A stretch of 64,000 bases of DNA from Pseudomonadales bacterium (lineage in GTDB: Bacteria > Pseudomonadota > Gammaproteobacteria > Pseudomonadales > Azotimanducaceae), in the NCBI GenBank assembly GCA_041395945.1, contig JAWKZN010000001.1:2170001-2234000 (forward strand). The letters run 5' to 3'. This document shows, one piece after another, positions 20,397-28,265 of the stretch. Made by a program: the position numbers and the translations under genes. How positions within the stretch are numbered: position 1 is the stretch's first letter; each line of letters begins with the position of its first letter. Below the pieces are notes generated by a model. It worked only from the letters and a program-made list of their open reading frames with translations, had not been told where the DNA came from and ran no database searches.

Positions 20397-20786
20397 ATGG
20401 CTTCGAACGAACACATCAATCTCACCCGCCGGGAACGGCAGATCATGGACGTTCTGTATGCACGCGAACGGGCAACAGCAGCAGAGATCCTCGCGGATCT
20501 GCCGGACTCCCCGAGTTACTCCACCGTGCGCGCCCTGCTCAGAAAGCTGCTCGACAAGGGTCACATCGATTTTGCACAGGATGGGCCCCGCTACCTGTAC
20601 CACCCGGTACTGAAAAAGAGTCAGGCATCGGCAAATGCGCTGCGCCGCCTGCTCGACACTTTCTATGCCGGCTCAACGGGAGCTGCAGTCATGGGTCTGC
20701 TGGGACAGCAGGGAGAAAAACTGTCACCCGCAGACATTGCCCGGATCGAAGCCGAGCTGAATGCACTGAAAGCGCGGAAGAGGTAA
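20397..20786 (+). CDS. BlaI/MecI/CopY-family transcriptional repressor
   Basis: 129 residues. The N-terminal winged helix is the BlaI type: LTRRERQIMDVLYARERATAAEILADL, then SYSTVRALLRKLLDKGHI (recognition helix region) and a wing with GPRYLYHPVL. The short C-terminal helical tail (residues 75-129) dimerises and in BlaI is cut to relieve repression. The ATG has AGGGCT in front. An M56-peptidase gene starts 2 bp after the stop, the classic BlaI-BlaR1 pairing. The two palindromes at 20324-20358 are its likely operators. No beta-lactamase is nearby, so the regulon is probably the TonB operon and perhaps the receptor. Confidence 0.9.
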   Translation: MASNEHINLTRRERQIMDVLYARERATAAEILADLPDSPSYSTVRALLRKLLDKGHIDFAQDGPRYLYHPVLKKSQASANALRRLLDTFYAGSTGAAVMGLLGQQGEKLSPADIARIEAELNALKARKR

Positions 20787-20788
20787 GC

Positions 20789-21802
20789 ATGCCGACAACC
20801 CGTGAAATAATCCTGCTCGCCTTTCTCAGCGGCGCGCTCGTGCTCATCTGCACCAGGGCATTCAGCAGCAACCCCGCAACGCGCAGATGGCTGATCATCC
20901 AGCTCATAATGATCTTCTGTTGTGCTCCCGTGCTACTCAAGCTGCTGTCTGCGAGCTGGTCGATCGGTATCACCGGGGCCGGCCAGTGGATGCCGGACCG
21001 CACGCTCCCTGCAACAGCCGTCTTCCTCACAATCGGCCCGGGGATCATCCTCGTGATTCTGCGACTGGCGCGCATCTTTCACGATCGCCTGGGTATTTCC
21101 CGACTCCCGCTGCAGCGATCGGAACACCTCACCGAGCTGACCTCGGCCCTCAGCCACGCTATCGGTTGCAGACGATCCATTGAAATCAGGAGCGGTCTGC
21201 CGCCCTGCTCAACCAGTCTCGGCAGAGCAACCATCATCCTTCCTCCTGAGTGGGTGCACTGGCCGGAGCAGTCCCTGCGCAGTGTGCTCGCACATGAAAT
21301 CGTACACATCCGCAGGCGGGACGATCTCTGGCTGAATCAGACAAGACTGGTGAGTGACTTTTTCTGGTGGCTACCCTGGCTGCGGAGGCTTCCGGGCCAC
21401 TTCGAAGCGGCGATCGAGGAAAGTTGCGACGACCTTGCAACAGGCATTGTCTGCAACACTCCCGCCTATCTCGAAACCCTGTACGTAGTCGCAGCCACTG
21501 CCCGTTCTCCCAGTGCGGTCTCCGCGGGCGGATCGGATCTCCTGCGTCGCTTCCGGAGATTCAACGGCTTACGTGATGAGCAGGTGGATTCCCGCGGTCT
21601 GTTCTGGTCCTGTATTGGTGCCCTGACCCTGACTACAGGATTGTGGACGGTGAATCTCACAGAACCCGCGCTACGGAAGACTGACGACATGCGCGTAGTC
21701 GCGCTCATCCGTTCCGGATCTGACAGCCAGATGCTGGCAGTCAGCCTGCAACCCCAACCCTGGACAGCCCCGGAACTGGAGGCGGGGACCGGCCCACCCT
21801 AA
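20789..21802 (+). CDS. M56 (BlaR1/MecR1-like) membrane metallopeptidase
   Basis: 337 residues. Three N-terminal membrane helices (IILLAFLSGALVLICTRAF, WLIIQLIMIFCCAPVLL, ATAVFLTIGPGIILVILRL) precede a cytosolic zinc-peptidase domain with VLAHEIVHIRRRDDLW (HExxH) and a downstream ESCDD that supplies the third ligand region. A fourth helix (CIGALTLTTGLWTV) leads to a short outer tail of about 50 residues. BlaR1 has a penicillin-binding sensor domain there; this protein does not, so the stimulus is different. It probably cleaves the adjacent BlaI-like repressor. A TonB gene follows 55 bp later. Confidence 0.87.
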   Translation: MPTTREIILLAFLSGALVLICTRAFSSNPATRRWLIIQLIMIFCCAPVLLKLLSASWSIGITGAGQWMPDRTLPATAVFLTIGPGIILVILRLARIFHDRLGISRLPLQRSEHLTELTSALSHAIGCRRSIEIRSGLPPCSTSLGRATIILPPEWVHWPEQSLRSVLAHEIVHIRRRDDLWLNQTRLVSDFFWWLPWLRRLPGHFEAAIEESCDDLATGIVCNTPAYLETLYVVAATARSPSAVSAGGSDLLRRFRRFNGLRDEQVDSRGLFWSCIGALTLTTGLWTVNLTEPALRKTDDMRVVALIRSGSDSQMLAVSLQPQPWTAPELEAGTGPP

Positions 21803-21857
21803 ACAACTGCTCAGCAGTTTCTCTTACTCAACCCGCAATCAACTCCGGGAGGCAGCC

Positions 21858-22472
21858 ATGCACACCCTCAACCCCTCTTTGCCCAGAATTTCTGGCGCCA
21901 TGCTTCTGGCAGCGCTGACCACCGCGGCTCTGCTGATTCTCATGCACGATCTCATTCGAATGCGCGGAGCAGTGCCCGATATGAAGCCGGTGACAGTCAT
22001 CACCGAGATTGTGCGGATCCCGGAGCCTCCGCCGATAATTGACAAAAAGCCGATTCAGCCACCGTTGCCGGTCGATCCGCCACCTGTCGTTCTCATCAGA
22101 CCCACTGAAACCGGGGCGACGGGCGGCGTGGAGATCGGCAATCCACCGCCTTCCAGCGCACCACCACCGACGATCGGAGGCATCCTCGTCGCCAGCGGAG
22201 ACTACCTGCCGATCTTCAAGGTCCGACCCGACTATCCGCATTCTGCGCAGCGACGCGGTATCGAGGGCTTTGTTGTGCTGCGCTTTACGGTAGACGAACT
22301 GGGCCGGGTCATTGATCCGGAAATCGTCGAGTCGGTACCTCGGGGGGTATTCGATCGTTCCGCTCTCGAGGCTGTGGTGCGGTTCAAATACAAGCCTCGC
22401 AATCTCGACGGCTCACCTACCCGGGTGAGCGGTGTACTGCACCGCATCACCTACGGTCTCGACAAGAGCTGA
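21858..22472 (+). CDS. tonB: Energy transducer TonB
   Basis: 204 residues. An N-terminal membrane anchor (ISGAMLLAALTTAALLILMH) is followed by a proline-rich periplasmic spacer (residues 50-100: PEPPPIIDKKPIQPPLPVDPP). The C-terminal TonB domain contains FKVRPDYPHSAQRRGIEGFV, LRFTVDELGRV and AVVRFKYKPRNLDGSP. The ATG has GGGAGGCAGCC in front. It moves proton-motive force from ExbBD to outer-membrane receptors; ExbB and ExbD are not in this window. Its place behind BlaI-M56 suggests regulated supply, possibly dedicated to the receptor at 17754-20111. Confidence 0.9.
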   Translation: MHTLNPSLPRISGAMLLAALTTAALLILMHDLIRMRGAVPDMKPVTVITEIVRIPEPPPIIDKKPIQPPLPVDPPPVVLIRPTETGATGGVEIGNPPPSSAPPPTIGGILVASGDYLPIFKVRPDYPHSAQRRGIEGFVVLRFTVDELGRVIDPEIVESVPRGVFDRSALEAVVRFKYKPRNLDGSPTRVSGVLHRITYGLDKS

Positions 22473-22510
22473 GAGACGCTGCCTTCTTTTTGTTTCGTCA
22501 GTCCTTCTGT

Positions 22511-22560
22511 ATAAGCCGCCACCAGCACGAGTCGGGGGAGTCGATGGATGTGCGGCTTAT
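22511..22560. terminator. Possible hairpin between convergent genes
   Basis: ATAAGCCGC (22511-22519) and GCGGCTTAT (22552-22560) form a perfect 9-bp stem with a 32-nt loop. The right arm overlaps the patatin stop codon. It lies between the convergent tonB and patatin genes, but there is no adjacent T-run on either strand, so a terminator role is tentative. Confidence 0.3.
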
Positions 22561-23384
22561 CGGCCGATCGCAGCGAGTTTTTCCTCGAGCTCTCTACAGG
22601 CAGAGGCTGTCTGCTCATAGATTTCCTGGACCCGGTGGAATTCGAGCACTTTGATCCCTTCAATCGCCACGTCCACGTAGATGTCAGGGGGCCGTATCCT
22701 GAACTTCGATTTCAGCACCGCTTTCTGGGCGATCTGAAAAGAGTTGAAGAGACTCTCGGTATACGAAGGCAACAGGTCCTCCCCCGGCCTGCGATGCCCG
22801 ATAACATCGATCGCGATGACCACATCGCACTCCTCCTGCAGCGTGTCATAGGGCACCGGATTCACCAGGCCACCATCAATGAGCACCCGGCCATTTTCAA
22901 CCATCGGCTTGAATATACCTGGCAGGGCGAAGCTCGCAGCAATGGCGGGGCCCAGCTCGCCGCTTGCAAAAATCACCTCCTCACGTTTCCAGAAGTCCGT
23001 CGCAACCACCTTCAACGGAATTTTCAGATCCTCGAACCGGCTCACACCAGCCACTTTTTCGAAATCCGACAGAAACTTCTCGATGTTCAGCAGGCTGCCA
23101 CGGGCAATGTCCAGATCGATGAAATCGAGCCAGTCGAAGAGCTGGCCGTTCTGACCTGCTCTGATGAGATCACGTAAGGTTCGAGGCACACGGGTCAGTT
23201 CGTCCACCGCTTCACGCATCGCCCCGGGAGACATACCTGAAGCATAGAGCGCGCCGATGATCGCACCGATGCTGGTACCGGCGACCGCGCTGGGCCGGAT
23301 ACCCGCCTTTTCCAGCACTTCCAGCATCGGAATATGGGCGAGTCCCTTTGCGCCACCACCGCCCAGCGCGACCCCGTAGCGCAT
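22557..23384 (-). CDS. Patatin-like phospholipase (RssA/YchK-like)
   Basis: 275 residues, complete. The patatin fold is unmistakable: oxyanion loop GVALGGGGAKGLAHIPML, nucleophile motif AGTSIGAIIGALYASG (Ser about residue 42), and the catalytic Asp in LIDGGLVNPVP (DGG). No signal peptide or membrane segment, so it is a cytosolic Ser-Asp dyad lipid acyl hydrolase. Bacterial members of this short type act on phospholipids or thioesters; the substrate is unknown. It lies 44 bp downstream of the metallohydrolase gene on the same strand and may share its transcript. Confidence 0.9.
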   Translation of the reverse strand: MRYGVALGGGGAKGLAHIPMLEVLEKAGIRPSAVAGTSIGAIIGALYASGMSPGAMREAVDELTRVPRTLRDLIRAGQNGQLFDWLDFIDLDIARGSLLNIEKFLSDFEKVAGVSRFEDLKIPLKVVATDFWKREEVIFASGELGPAIAASFALPGIFKPMVENGRVLIDGGLVNPVPYDTLQEECDVVIAIDVIGHRRPGEDLLPSYTESLFNSFQIAQKAVLKSKFRIRPPDIYVDVAIEGIKVLEFHRVQEIYEQTASACRELEEKLAAIGR

Positions 23385-23428
23385 GGCTCAATCGCTCCCT
23401 GCAGACCGCCACAGGCGGCAATGACAGA

Positions 23429-24721
23429 TCAAGGCGCTGCTTCCGACTTCACACGGGATTCATTCGCCGCCGCCCCGAAGATGCCCTTCGCCATCAGCGA
23501 GGATTCCACCCCCCGACGCTGCTGATAGACCTCGGCGCGGATGGCGTGAACGGCCCTGTTATCCGGTGCCGCCATGGCTGCCATTTCCACCAGATGACAG
23601 GCCAGCCTCGGATCACTCGCGGCGATGGCCTGTCCCCGTTCAGCGAGTTTCTGCGCACCACCCGCGAGCCCGGCGAGTTCCTTTGCCAGCGCTGCATCAG
23701 GTGCGGGTTTCAGATGGGCCGGGTTACCGTCGTACCAGCCACCATACAGCCGCCACAGATTACGCACGATAAATTCCGGCTCATCGTATATGGGTCTCAG
23801 GTAGGGTTTTTCCAGTACCGCAGAGTCGATTTTTACCGCGTGTACGATGTCATCCAGACGGGCGCCTTCGTTCATGAGTGTCACTGTTTCCTTCACCAGA
23901 TATTCCAGCGCGTCTGCCACATCCGTCAGCACCCGGTGGATTCTTTCGCGGCCACTGATCGGCAGACCGTGGGCAGGCAGCAGCAGCTCCGCACCCTGTT
24001 CGGCCATCGCCCGCATGGCTGCCGCCCACTCCGCAGGATAACGCTGCACCTTCTGCGGATTGCCTGCATTGGGAAAGCACCAGATGAAAAAATCACCCGA
24101 GCAGATGGCGCGGTGCTCGGGTATCCATGTCCAGGTGTGGTCATCAGTCTCGCCCTTCGCATGCTTGAGTTCGAAATCGAGCCCGCCGATGTTCAGAGTC
24201 AGATGGTCACGGTAGGTCAGATCAGGTCTCGAAGCCGCCTCCGGCAGAAATCTGTCGCCATCACTGAGGCCATAGCCCCGCCGGGAAAACTGTCCGAACT
24301 GGCGCTCGTTGATTGCCAGGTTATAACCGTTGGTAAGTTCATAGCGGTCGAATCGGCGTGGCACGTTTTCGTGTCCTGCCACCCGGGGGCGCGGATGGTT
24401 CCGGTTCTGCGCATCAGCCATGAAGGCCCCGCAACCACCGACGTGATCGAGGTGGCCGTGAGTATAGACGAGCGTATTGAACCGCCTGTCCCGCCAGCCA
24501 CGAATGGCATCCACCACCCGGGTACCACCCTGAGGTCCACTGGTATCGAAGGCAACCAGACCATCATCGGTGTCGAACAGCACGCAATGGGAGAAGGCCT
24601 CCACCACCGCGACATTGTCCGCCACTTCAGAGAGCTGGAAATTGATCCGATTTACCGGTCCGACCTCTTCGGTTGTCAGGCCCTCATCGATGATTCGAGT
24701 TGACAGTTCCAGCAGCGACAT
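23429..24721 (-). CDS. Metallo-beta-lactamase-fold hydrolase with alkylsulfatase-type dimerisation domain
   Basis: 430 residues from the ATG at 24721 (MSLLELSTRII), preceded by AAGGGAGCCGCC. Longer in-frame extensions are not supported. The MBL zinc site appears as THGHLDHVGG (HxHxDH) near residue 90, with further candidate ligands at AICSGDFFIW and LLPAHGLPISG. The C-terminal half (RIHRVLTDVADALEYLVKETVTL ... MAAPDNRAVHAIRAEVYQQR) matches the helical dimerisation region of SdsA1/BDS1 alkylsulfatases. Hydrolysis of an alkyl sulfate or similar ester is plausible; no signal peptide is present, unlike secreted SdsA1. Confidence 0.82.
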   Translation of the reverse strand: MSLLELSTRIIDEGLTTEEVGPVNRINFQLSEVADNVAVVEAFSHCVLFDTDDGLVAFDTSGPQGGTRVVDAIRGWRDRRFNTLVYTHGHLDHVGGCGAFMADAQNRNHPRPRVAGHENVPRRFDRYELTNGYNLAINERQFGQFSRRGYGLSDGDRFLPEAASRPDLTYRDHLTLNIGGLDFELKHAKGETDDHTWTWIPEHRAICSGDFFIWCFPNAGNPQKVQRYPAEWAAAMRAMAEQGAELLLPAHGLPISGRERIHRVLTDVADALEYLVKETVTLMNEGARLDDIVHAVKIDSAVLEKPYLRPIYDEPEFIVRNLWRLYGGWYDGNPAHLKPAPDAALAKELAGLAGGAQKLAERGQAIAASDPRLACHLVEMAAMAAPDNRAVHAIRAEVYQQRRGVESSLMAKGIFGAAANESRVKSEAAP

Positions 24722-24823
24722 GGCGGCTCCCTTATGCAGTGATCCAGCGCAACATACTAGCAGCCGCTGCCGCTTCACGGCTTGAGGCACGCGCTCGACG
24801 TTGCCTGTATTCGGAACCAGCCG

Positions 24824-24858
24824 CCAGGCTGGGGTGGTGAGGGGGCCACAAAGCCTGG
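24824..24858. repeat. Intergenic repeat copy with short hairpin
   Basis: CAGGCTGGGGTGGTGAGGGGG (24825-24845) matches the arms of the 35-bp inverted repeat at 56862-57021 at 19 of 21 positions. Here only one arm is present. CCAGGCT (24824-24830) and AGCCTGG (24852-24858) form a 7-bp stem. It lies in the 169-bp gap between the metallohydrolase start and the ABC exporter stop. It looks like a dispersed intergenic element. Confidence 0.5.
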
Positions 24859-24890
24859 AAGAACCTCTTTCCAAGCTCCCTGGCCGGCTG

Positions 24891-26960
24891 TCAGCCCATC
24901 TGCCGTACCTCAACCCCCAGTTCGCTCGGCAGCCCGGCTGCGTGGCTGGTGAACAGACAGGTCAGGGACATCTCCCGCAGGTTGTCCAGCACACGTCGTT
25001 CCGTCCGGCCATCCAGATGGGCGGTCGCCTCATCCAGCAGGAGCAGCCAGGGCCTTCGATAGAGGGCTCGAGCCAGCAGCAATCGCTGCTGCTGGCCCGC
25101 CGACAGCACAGAGCCGAGCTGGCCGAGGCGGGTTTCGTAGCCCATCGGCATGGCAAGTATGTCCGCGTGAATCTCAGCAAGTTGGCAGACGCTCTCCACG
25201 GCAGCCAGATCCGGCTGCAGATCGAAGAAGGTAACGTTCTGGATGATCGAGCCGGACAGCAGCACGTCGGCTTCGGTAATCGTGGCGATCCCTTCCCGGA
25301 TCTGCCGGATTCCGGCGCCGGTGAAAAGCTGACCCGCGATCCGCACCTCGCCCTGCTCCGGGTTGAGCAGTCCGGCGGCGAGTTTAAGCACGGTGGACTT
25401 TCCACAACCCGAGGGACCCTGCAGGCAGAGCCATTCACCTTCCGGCACCGTCATATTGAAGTCCTGCAACACGTACGGCTCACCTTCGCCATAGCGATAC
25501 CAGAGACCGCTCAAATCCACAGCACCCTGCCGACGCACACTGAAGCCACTCTCTGCCAGCAGTCCCTGCTCCGCAGGCGTCTGAGTGATGTCGGCTATCC
25601 GTTCGAGGTGTACGGTGAGCATGCGATAGCGCAGGGATTCATCGATCAGTGCAGTGAGTGCGGCACCGAAATGGTTCTTGAAGGCCACAAATGCATAAAG
25701 CATTCCGATCGTCAGTTCTCCCTCGAGCACCGCGTGAGCCCCGGCAAAAACCACCAGAACATTCTCCAGACCGGTGATCAGCCCATGACCCGCATCGAAA
25801 CCGATCTGCAGTCTTGCCACTTTGAGATCCGCACTTCGCGCAGCTGCCAGACGATTGAGCCAGATGCCTCCAACCTCGGCTTCCCGACCCGCCGCCCTGA
25901 TGCTGGGAATGGCATGCAGGGTTTCGAGAAACTGGGAGTCCGCCAGCGCACCGGCACCGATGGCTTCTTGGCTGCGTACTTTCAACCCGGTAAAGGTTGC
26001 CATCCTGAGCAGCAGATAGACGGCAAAGCTCACCAGCACGATCAGACTCAGCAACGGCGAATACAGCAGCATCATGACCAGGGTGGTGACCGCCAGCACA
26101 CCATCGACTCCGGCACTGATTGCGCCACCGGTGAGGAACGCCTGTACGGGTTTCACCGATTCGAAACGCGATGCGACATCGCCCGAACGCCGATGGGCAA
26201 AATAGCCACTCGGCAGTCGCAGCAGGTGCTGAAACAGCGAAGCCGCCATGCCGATTCCGAGGCTCACCGCCGCGTGCTGACCGATCCAGTCGCGCAGACT
26301 TCGGGTGGCCACCCGAATCAGCAGCAGCAGCCCGAATCCCGCAGCCAGCACCCAGAGCAGGTGCAGGTTGTGCTTGACCAGGACATCGTCAACCACGAGC
26401 TGCAGATAAAAAGGCGCTGCGAGCGCAAAGCACTGAATGAGCCCCGACAGGAGCAGAATCTGCAGCAGTGCCGGCCACAGATTTCTCAGCCCGCCTGTCA
26501 GGGATCTCAGGCTCAGGCCCGGAGTCGGCACACGGGGCTTGAATCCGGCCCGGGGAGAAAGCTCCACAGCGATGCCGCTGAAGTGCCTCGACAGTTCTCC
26601 GGCACCATAGCGGCGTACGCCGAGCGCGGGATTGTGCACGATGGCCCGCCCGCGCCGATCTATCCGGCGCAGCACCACATAGTGGTCGAGATCCCAGTGC
26701 AGCAGTGCGGGGCACTGCAGCCGCTTCAGTTCGTGGAGATCGATGCGCAGCGGACGCCCGGCCAGCCCCACACCGGCCGCAATTTTCAGCAGCAGTTTGA
26801 GACCGGCACCGCGCAAAGAGATCGCGTACTGCTGTCGCAGCTCAGGCAGGGAGTAGGACCGACCATGGAATCCGGCAATCATGGCAATGCAGGCGAGACC
26901 GCACTCGGAAGCTTCGGACTGCAGAATCACAGGCAGCCGGTTGGGGCGGCGCAGGTCCAT
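24891..26960 (-). CDS. Peptidase-containing ABC exporter (C39 type, CvaB/NHLP-like)
   Basis: 689 residues with three parts. Residues 8-125 form a C39 peptidase: SEASECGLACIAMIAGFHG with Cys20 and upstream Gln14, and DLDHYVVL with His93. The third triad position, usually Asp in a DPA.G motif, is Asn110 here (VHNPALG). Residues about 150-430 form the ABC membrane domain. Residues about 455-689 form the ATPase: Walker A GPSGCGKSTVLKL, signature LSAGQQQRLLLARAL, Walker B LLLLDEATAHLD. Such exporters cut a double-glycine leader and export a peptide. The HlyD gene lies 3 bp upstream. No precursor gene was found in the cluster. Confidence 0.88.
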   Translation of the reverse strand: MDLRRPNRLPVILQSEASECGLACIAMIAGFHGRSYSLPELRQQYAISLRGAGLKLLLKIAAGVGLAGRPLRIDLHELKRLQCPALLHWDLDHYVVLRRIDRRGRAIVHNPALGVRRYGAGELSRHFSGIAVELSPRAGFKPRVPTPGLSLRSLTGGLRNLWPALLQILLLSGLIQCFALAAPFYLQLVVDDVLVKHNLHLLWVLAAGFGLLLLIRVATRSLRDWIGQHAAVSLGIGMAASLFQHLLRLPSGYFAHRRSGDVASRFESVKPVQAFLTGGAISAGVDGVLAVTTLVMMLLYSPLLSLIVLVSFAVYLLLRMATFTGLKVRSQEAIGAGALADSQFLETLHAIPSIRAAGREAEVGGIWLNRLAAARSADLKVARLQIGFDAGHGLITGLENVLVVFAGAHAVLEGELTIGMLYAFVAFKNHFGAALTALIDESLRYRMLTVHLERIADITQTPAEQGLLAESGFSVRRQGAVDLSGLWYRYGEGEPYVLQDFNMTVPEGEWLCLQGPSGCGKSTVLKLAAGLLNPEQGEVRIAGQLFTGAGIRQIREGIATITEADVLLSGSIIQNVTFFDLQPDLAAVESVCQLAEIHADILAMPMGYETRLGQLGSVLSAGQQQRLLLARALYRRPWLLLLDEATAHLDGRTERRVLDNLREMSLTCLFTSHAAGLPSELGVEVRQMG

Positions 26961-26963
26961 GGC

Positions 26964-28265
26964 TCAGCCGCGCTCCGCTGTCAGTAGAGGATCCAGCAGC
27001 GGTTCCAGAAGCCATTGCATCAGCGTGCGCGTTTCGAGCTCCAGCTCCGCAACGAAACGCATGCCCGCGCGCAGCTGACCGCTGCCCCGGGCCGATGCGA
27101 CTTCCTGTCGGGTGAGCCGGGCTTCGCCAATATAGACGGCCTCTTCGACCCGGTATGCGCCGATGGTTTCACCGGCTTCGGTGACGGTGCGGTTCAGTCC
27201 GACAAGGCGGGCAGGCTGGGTCCCGAAGTGCTGATGGGGAAAGGCGTCGAAGCGCAGATGCAGCCTCTGCCCGGGCTCGACAAAGCCCGCCGCCCGGTCG
27301 GGCACAAGCAGCCTGGCCCGCAGTTCAGTGGCGGAAGAGACGATGTCGAGAAGAGCCATCCCACCCTGTACCACCATGCCCGGATGCGCTTCGAGCGCCT
27401 CCACCGAGCCGGCTTTGGGTGCCAGCAGTACCCGCTGACCGCCTACTCTGGCGGTGTCGTGCTCCAGCTGCAGCTCCGCCCGCCGTGCGGCCAGCTGAGA
27501 TTGCGCCTCATCGTGCAGTGCGTCTGCTTCCGCCAGCCGCAGCCCACCGGAGGTCCGCTGCACCTGTACAGTCGCGATCTGACCTTCCAGCGCAAGCAGC
27601 TCTTCCTGCAATCCCAGCACCAGGGACTGGTGGTCCATCCAGTCCAGATCGGAGATCACTCTGCGCGCGTGCAGCCTCTCGAGGGAGCCACTCTTTTCCT
27701 GGGCGAGCCGCAGGCGCTGCGAGCGCAGCTCACGCGCGACCTGCAGACGACCCAGTTCTGAGTCCAGCTGTTTCAGCTCCAGACTGAGCCGGTTCCGGCT
27801 CAGTACATGCTGATCCTCAACGCCCCGCTGCTGGGTTTCGAGATGGGCCAGGCGCGCCGCGAAGCCATCGTTCAAACGCTGTGTCAGCGTGCGCACGCGG
27901 GAAGCACCATCCCGCCCGGCACCGTCCAGCGCGACCAGATTCTCAACCGTCAGCAGAGGATCTCCCGGGGCGACCCGACTGCCCGGGGTGACATGCAGGG
28001 CAACCACCACACCGCTGCCGGCATCGAATCGGACTCTGGCGGTGGCCTGCTCGGCAAACAGAAAACCGTACGCACTGACGCTGCGTGCGTGAGTTGCGGT
28101 GCAGAGATAAATCAGGGCGAGTGCCGTAGTGCTGAACAGCAGCAGTGAAAGCAGCAGGGGCGCACTGCCCGGACCAATCCAGGCGTCACCCAGGCCCTGG
28201 TCCTGGCGGCCCGCGTAGACTTCGACCCGGAACAGACTTTCAGACAACGGCCTGCTCCCGCGCAT
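26964..28265 (-). CDS. HlyD-family periplasmic adaptor
   Basis: 433 residues from ATG 28265 (MRGSRPLSESLFRVE). In-frame readings further upstream run through the acyltransferase gene on the same strand and are not protein-like. One N-terminal anchor (LLLSLLLFSTTALALIYLC), a barrel-lipoyl half (GVVVALHVTPGSRVAPGDPLLTVEN), a long coiled coil (about residues 110-260, rich in Leu/Gln/Arg), then the second lipoyl half (VLLAPKAGSVEALEAHPGMVVQGG) and a C-terminal barrel. It bridges the inner-membrane ABC exporter, whose gene starts 3 bp downstream, to an outer-membrane channel not encoded here. It overlaps the acyltransferase gene by 26 bp, indicating coupled translation. Confidence 0.85.
   Translation of the reverse strand: MRGSRPLSESLFRVEVYAGRQDQGLGDAWIGPGSAPLLLSLLLFSTTALALIYLCTATHARSVSAYGFLFAEQATARVRFDAGSGVVVALHVTPGSRVAPGDPLLTVENLVALDGAGRDGASRVRTLTQRLNDGFAARLAHLETQQRGVEDQHVLSRNRLSLELKQLDSELGRLQVARELRSQRLRLAQEKSGSLERLHARRVISDLDWMDHQSLVLGLQEELLALEGQIATVQVQRTSGGLRLAEADALHDEAQSQLAARRAELQLEHDTARVGGQRVLLAPKAGSVEALEAHPGMVVQGGMALLDIVSSATELRARLLVPDRAAGFVEPGQRLHLRFDAFPHQHFGTQPARLVGLNRTVTEAGETIGAYRVEEAVYIGEARLTRQEVASARGSGQLRAGMRFVAELELETRTLMQWLLEPLLDPLLTAERG

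Noticed and set aside
24801..26987. Long plus-strand open frame (over 700 codons) opposite the C39 exporter
   Set aside because: It is the antisense of a gene with complete C39 and ATPase motifs, has Gln/His/Arg-rich composition typical of reversed coding DNA, and has no domain.
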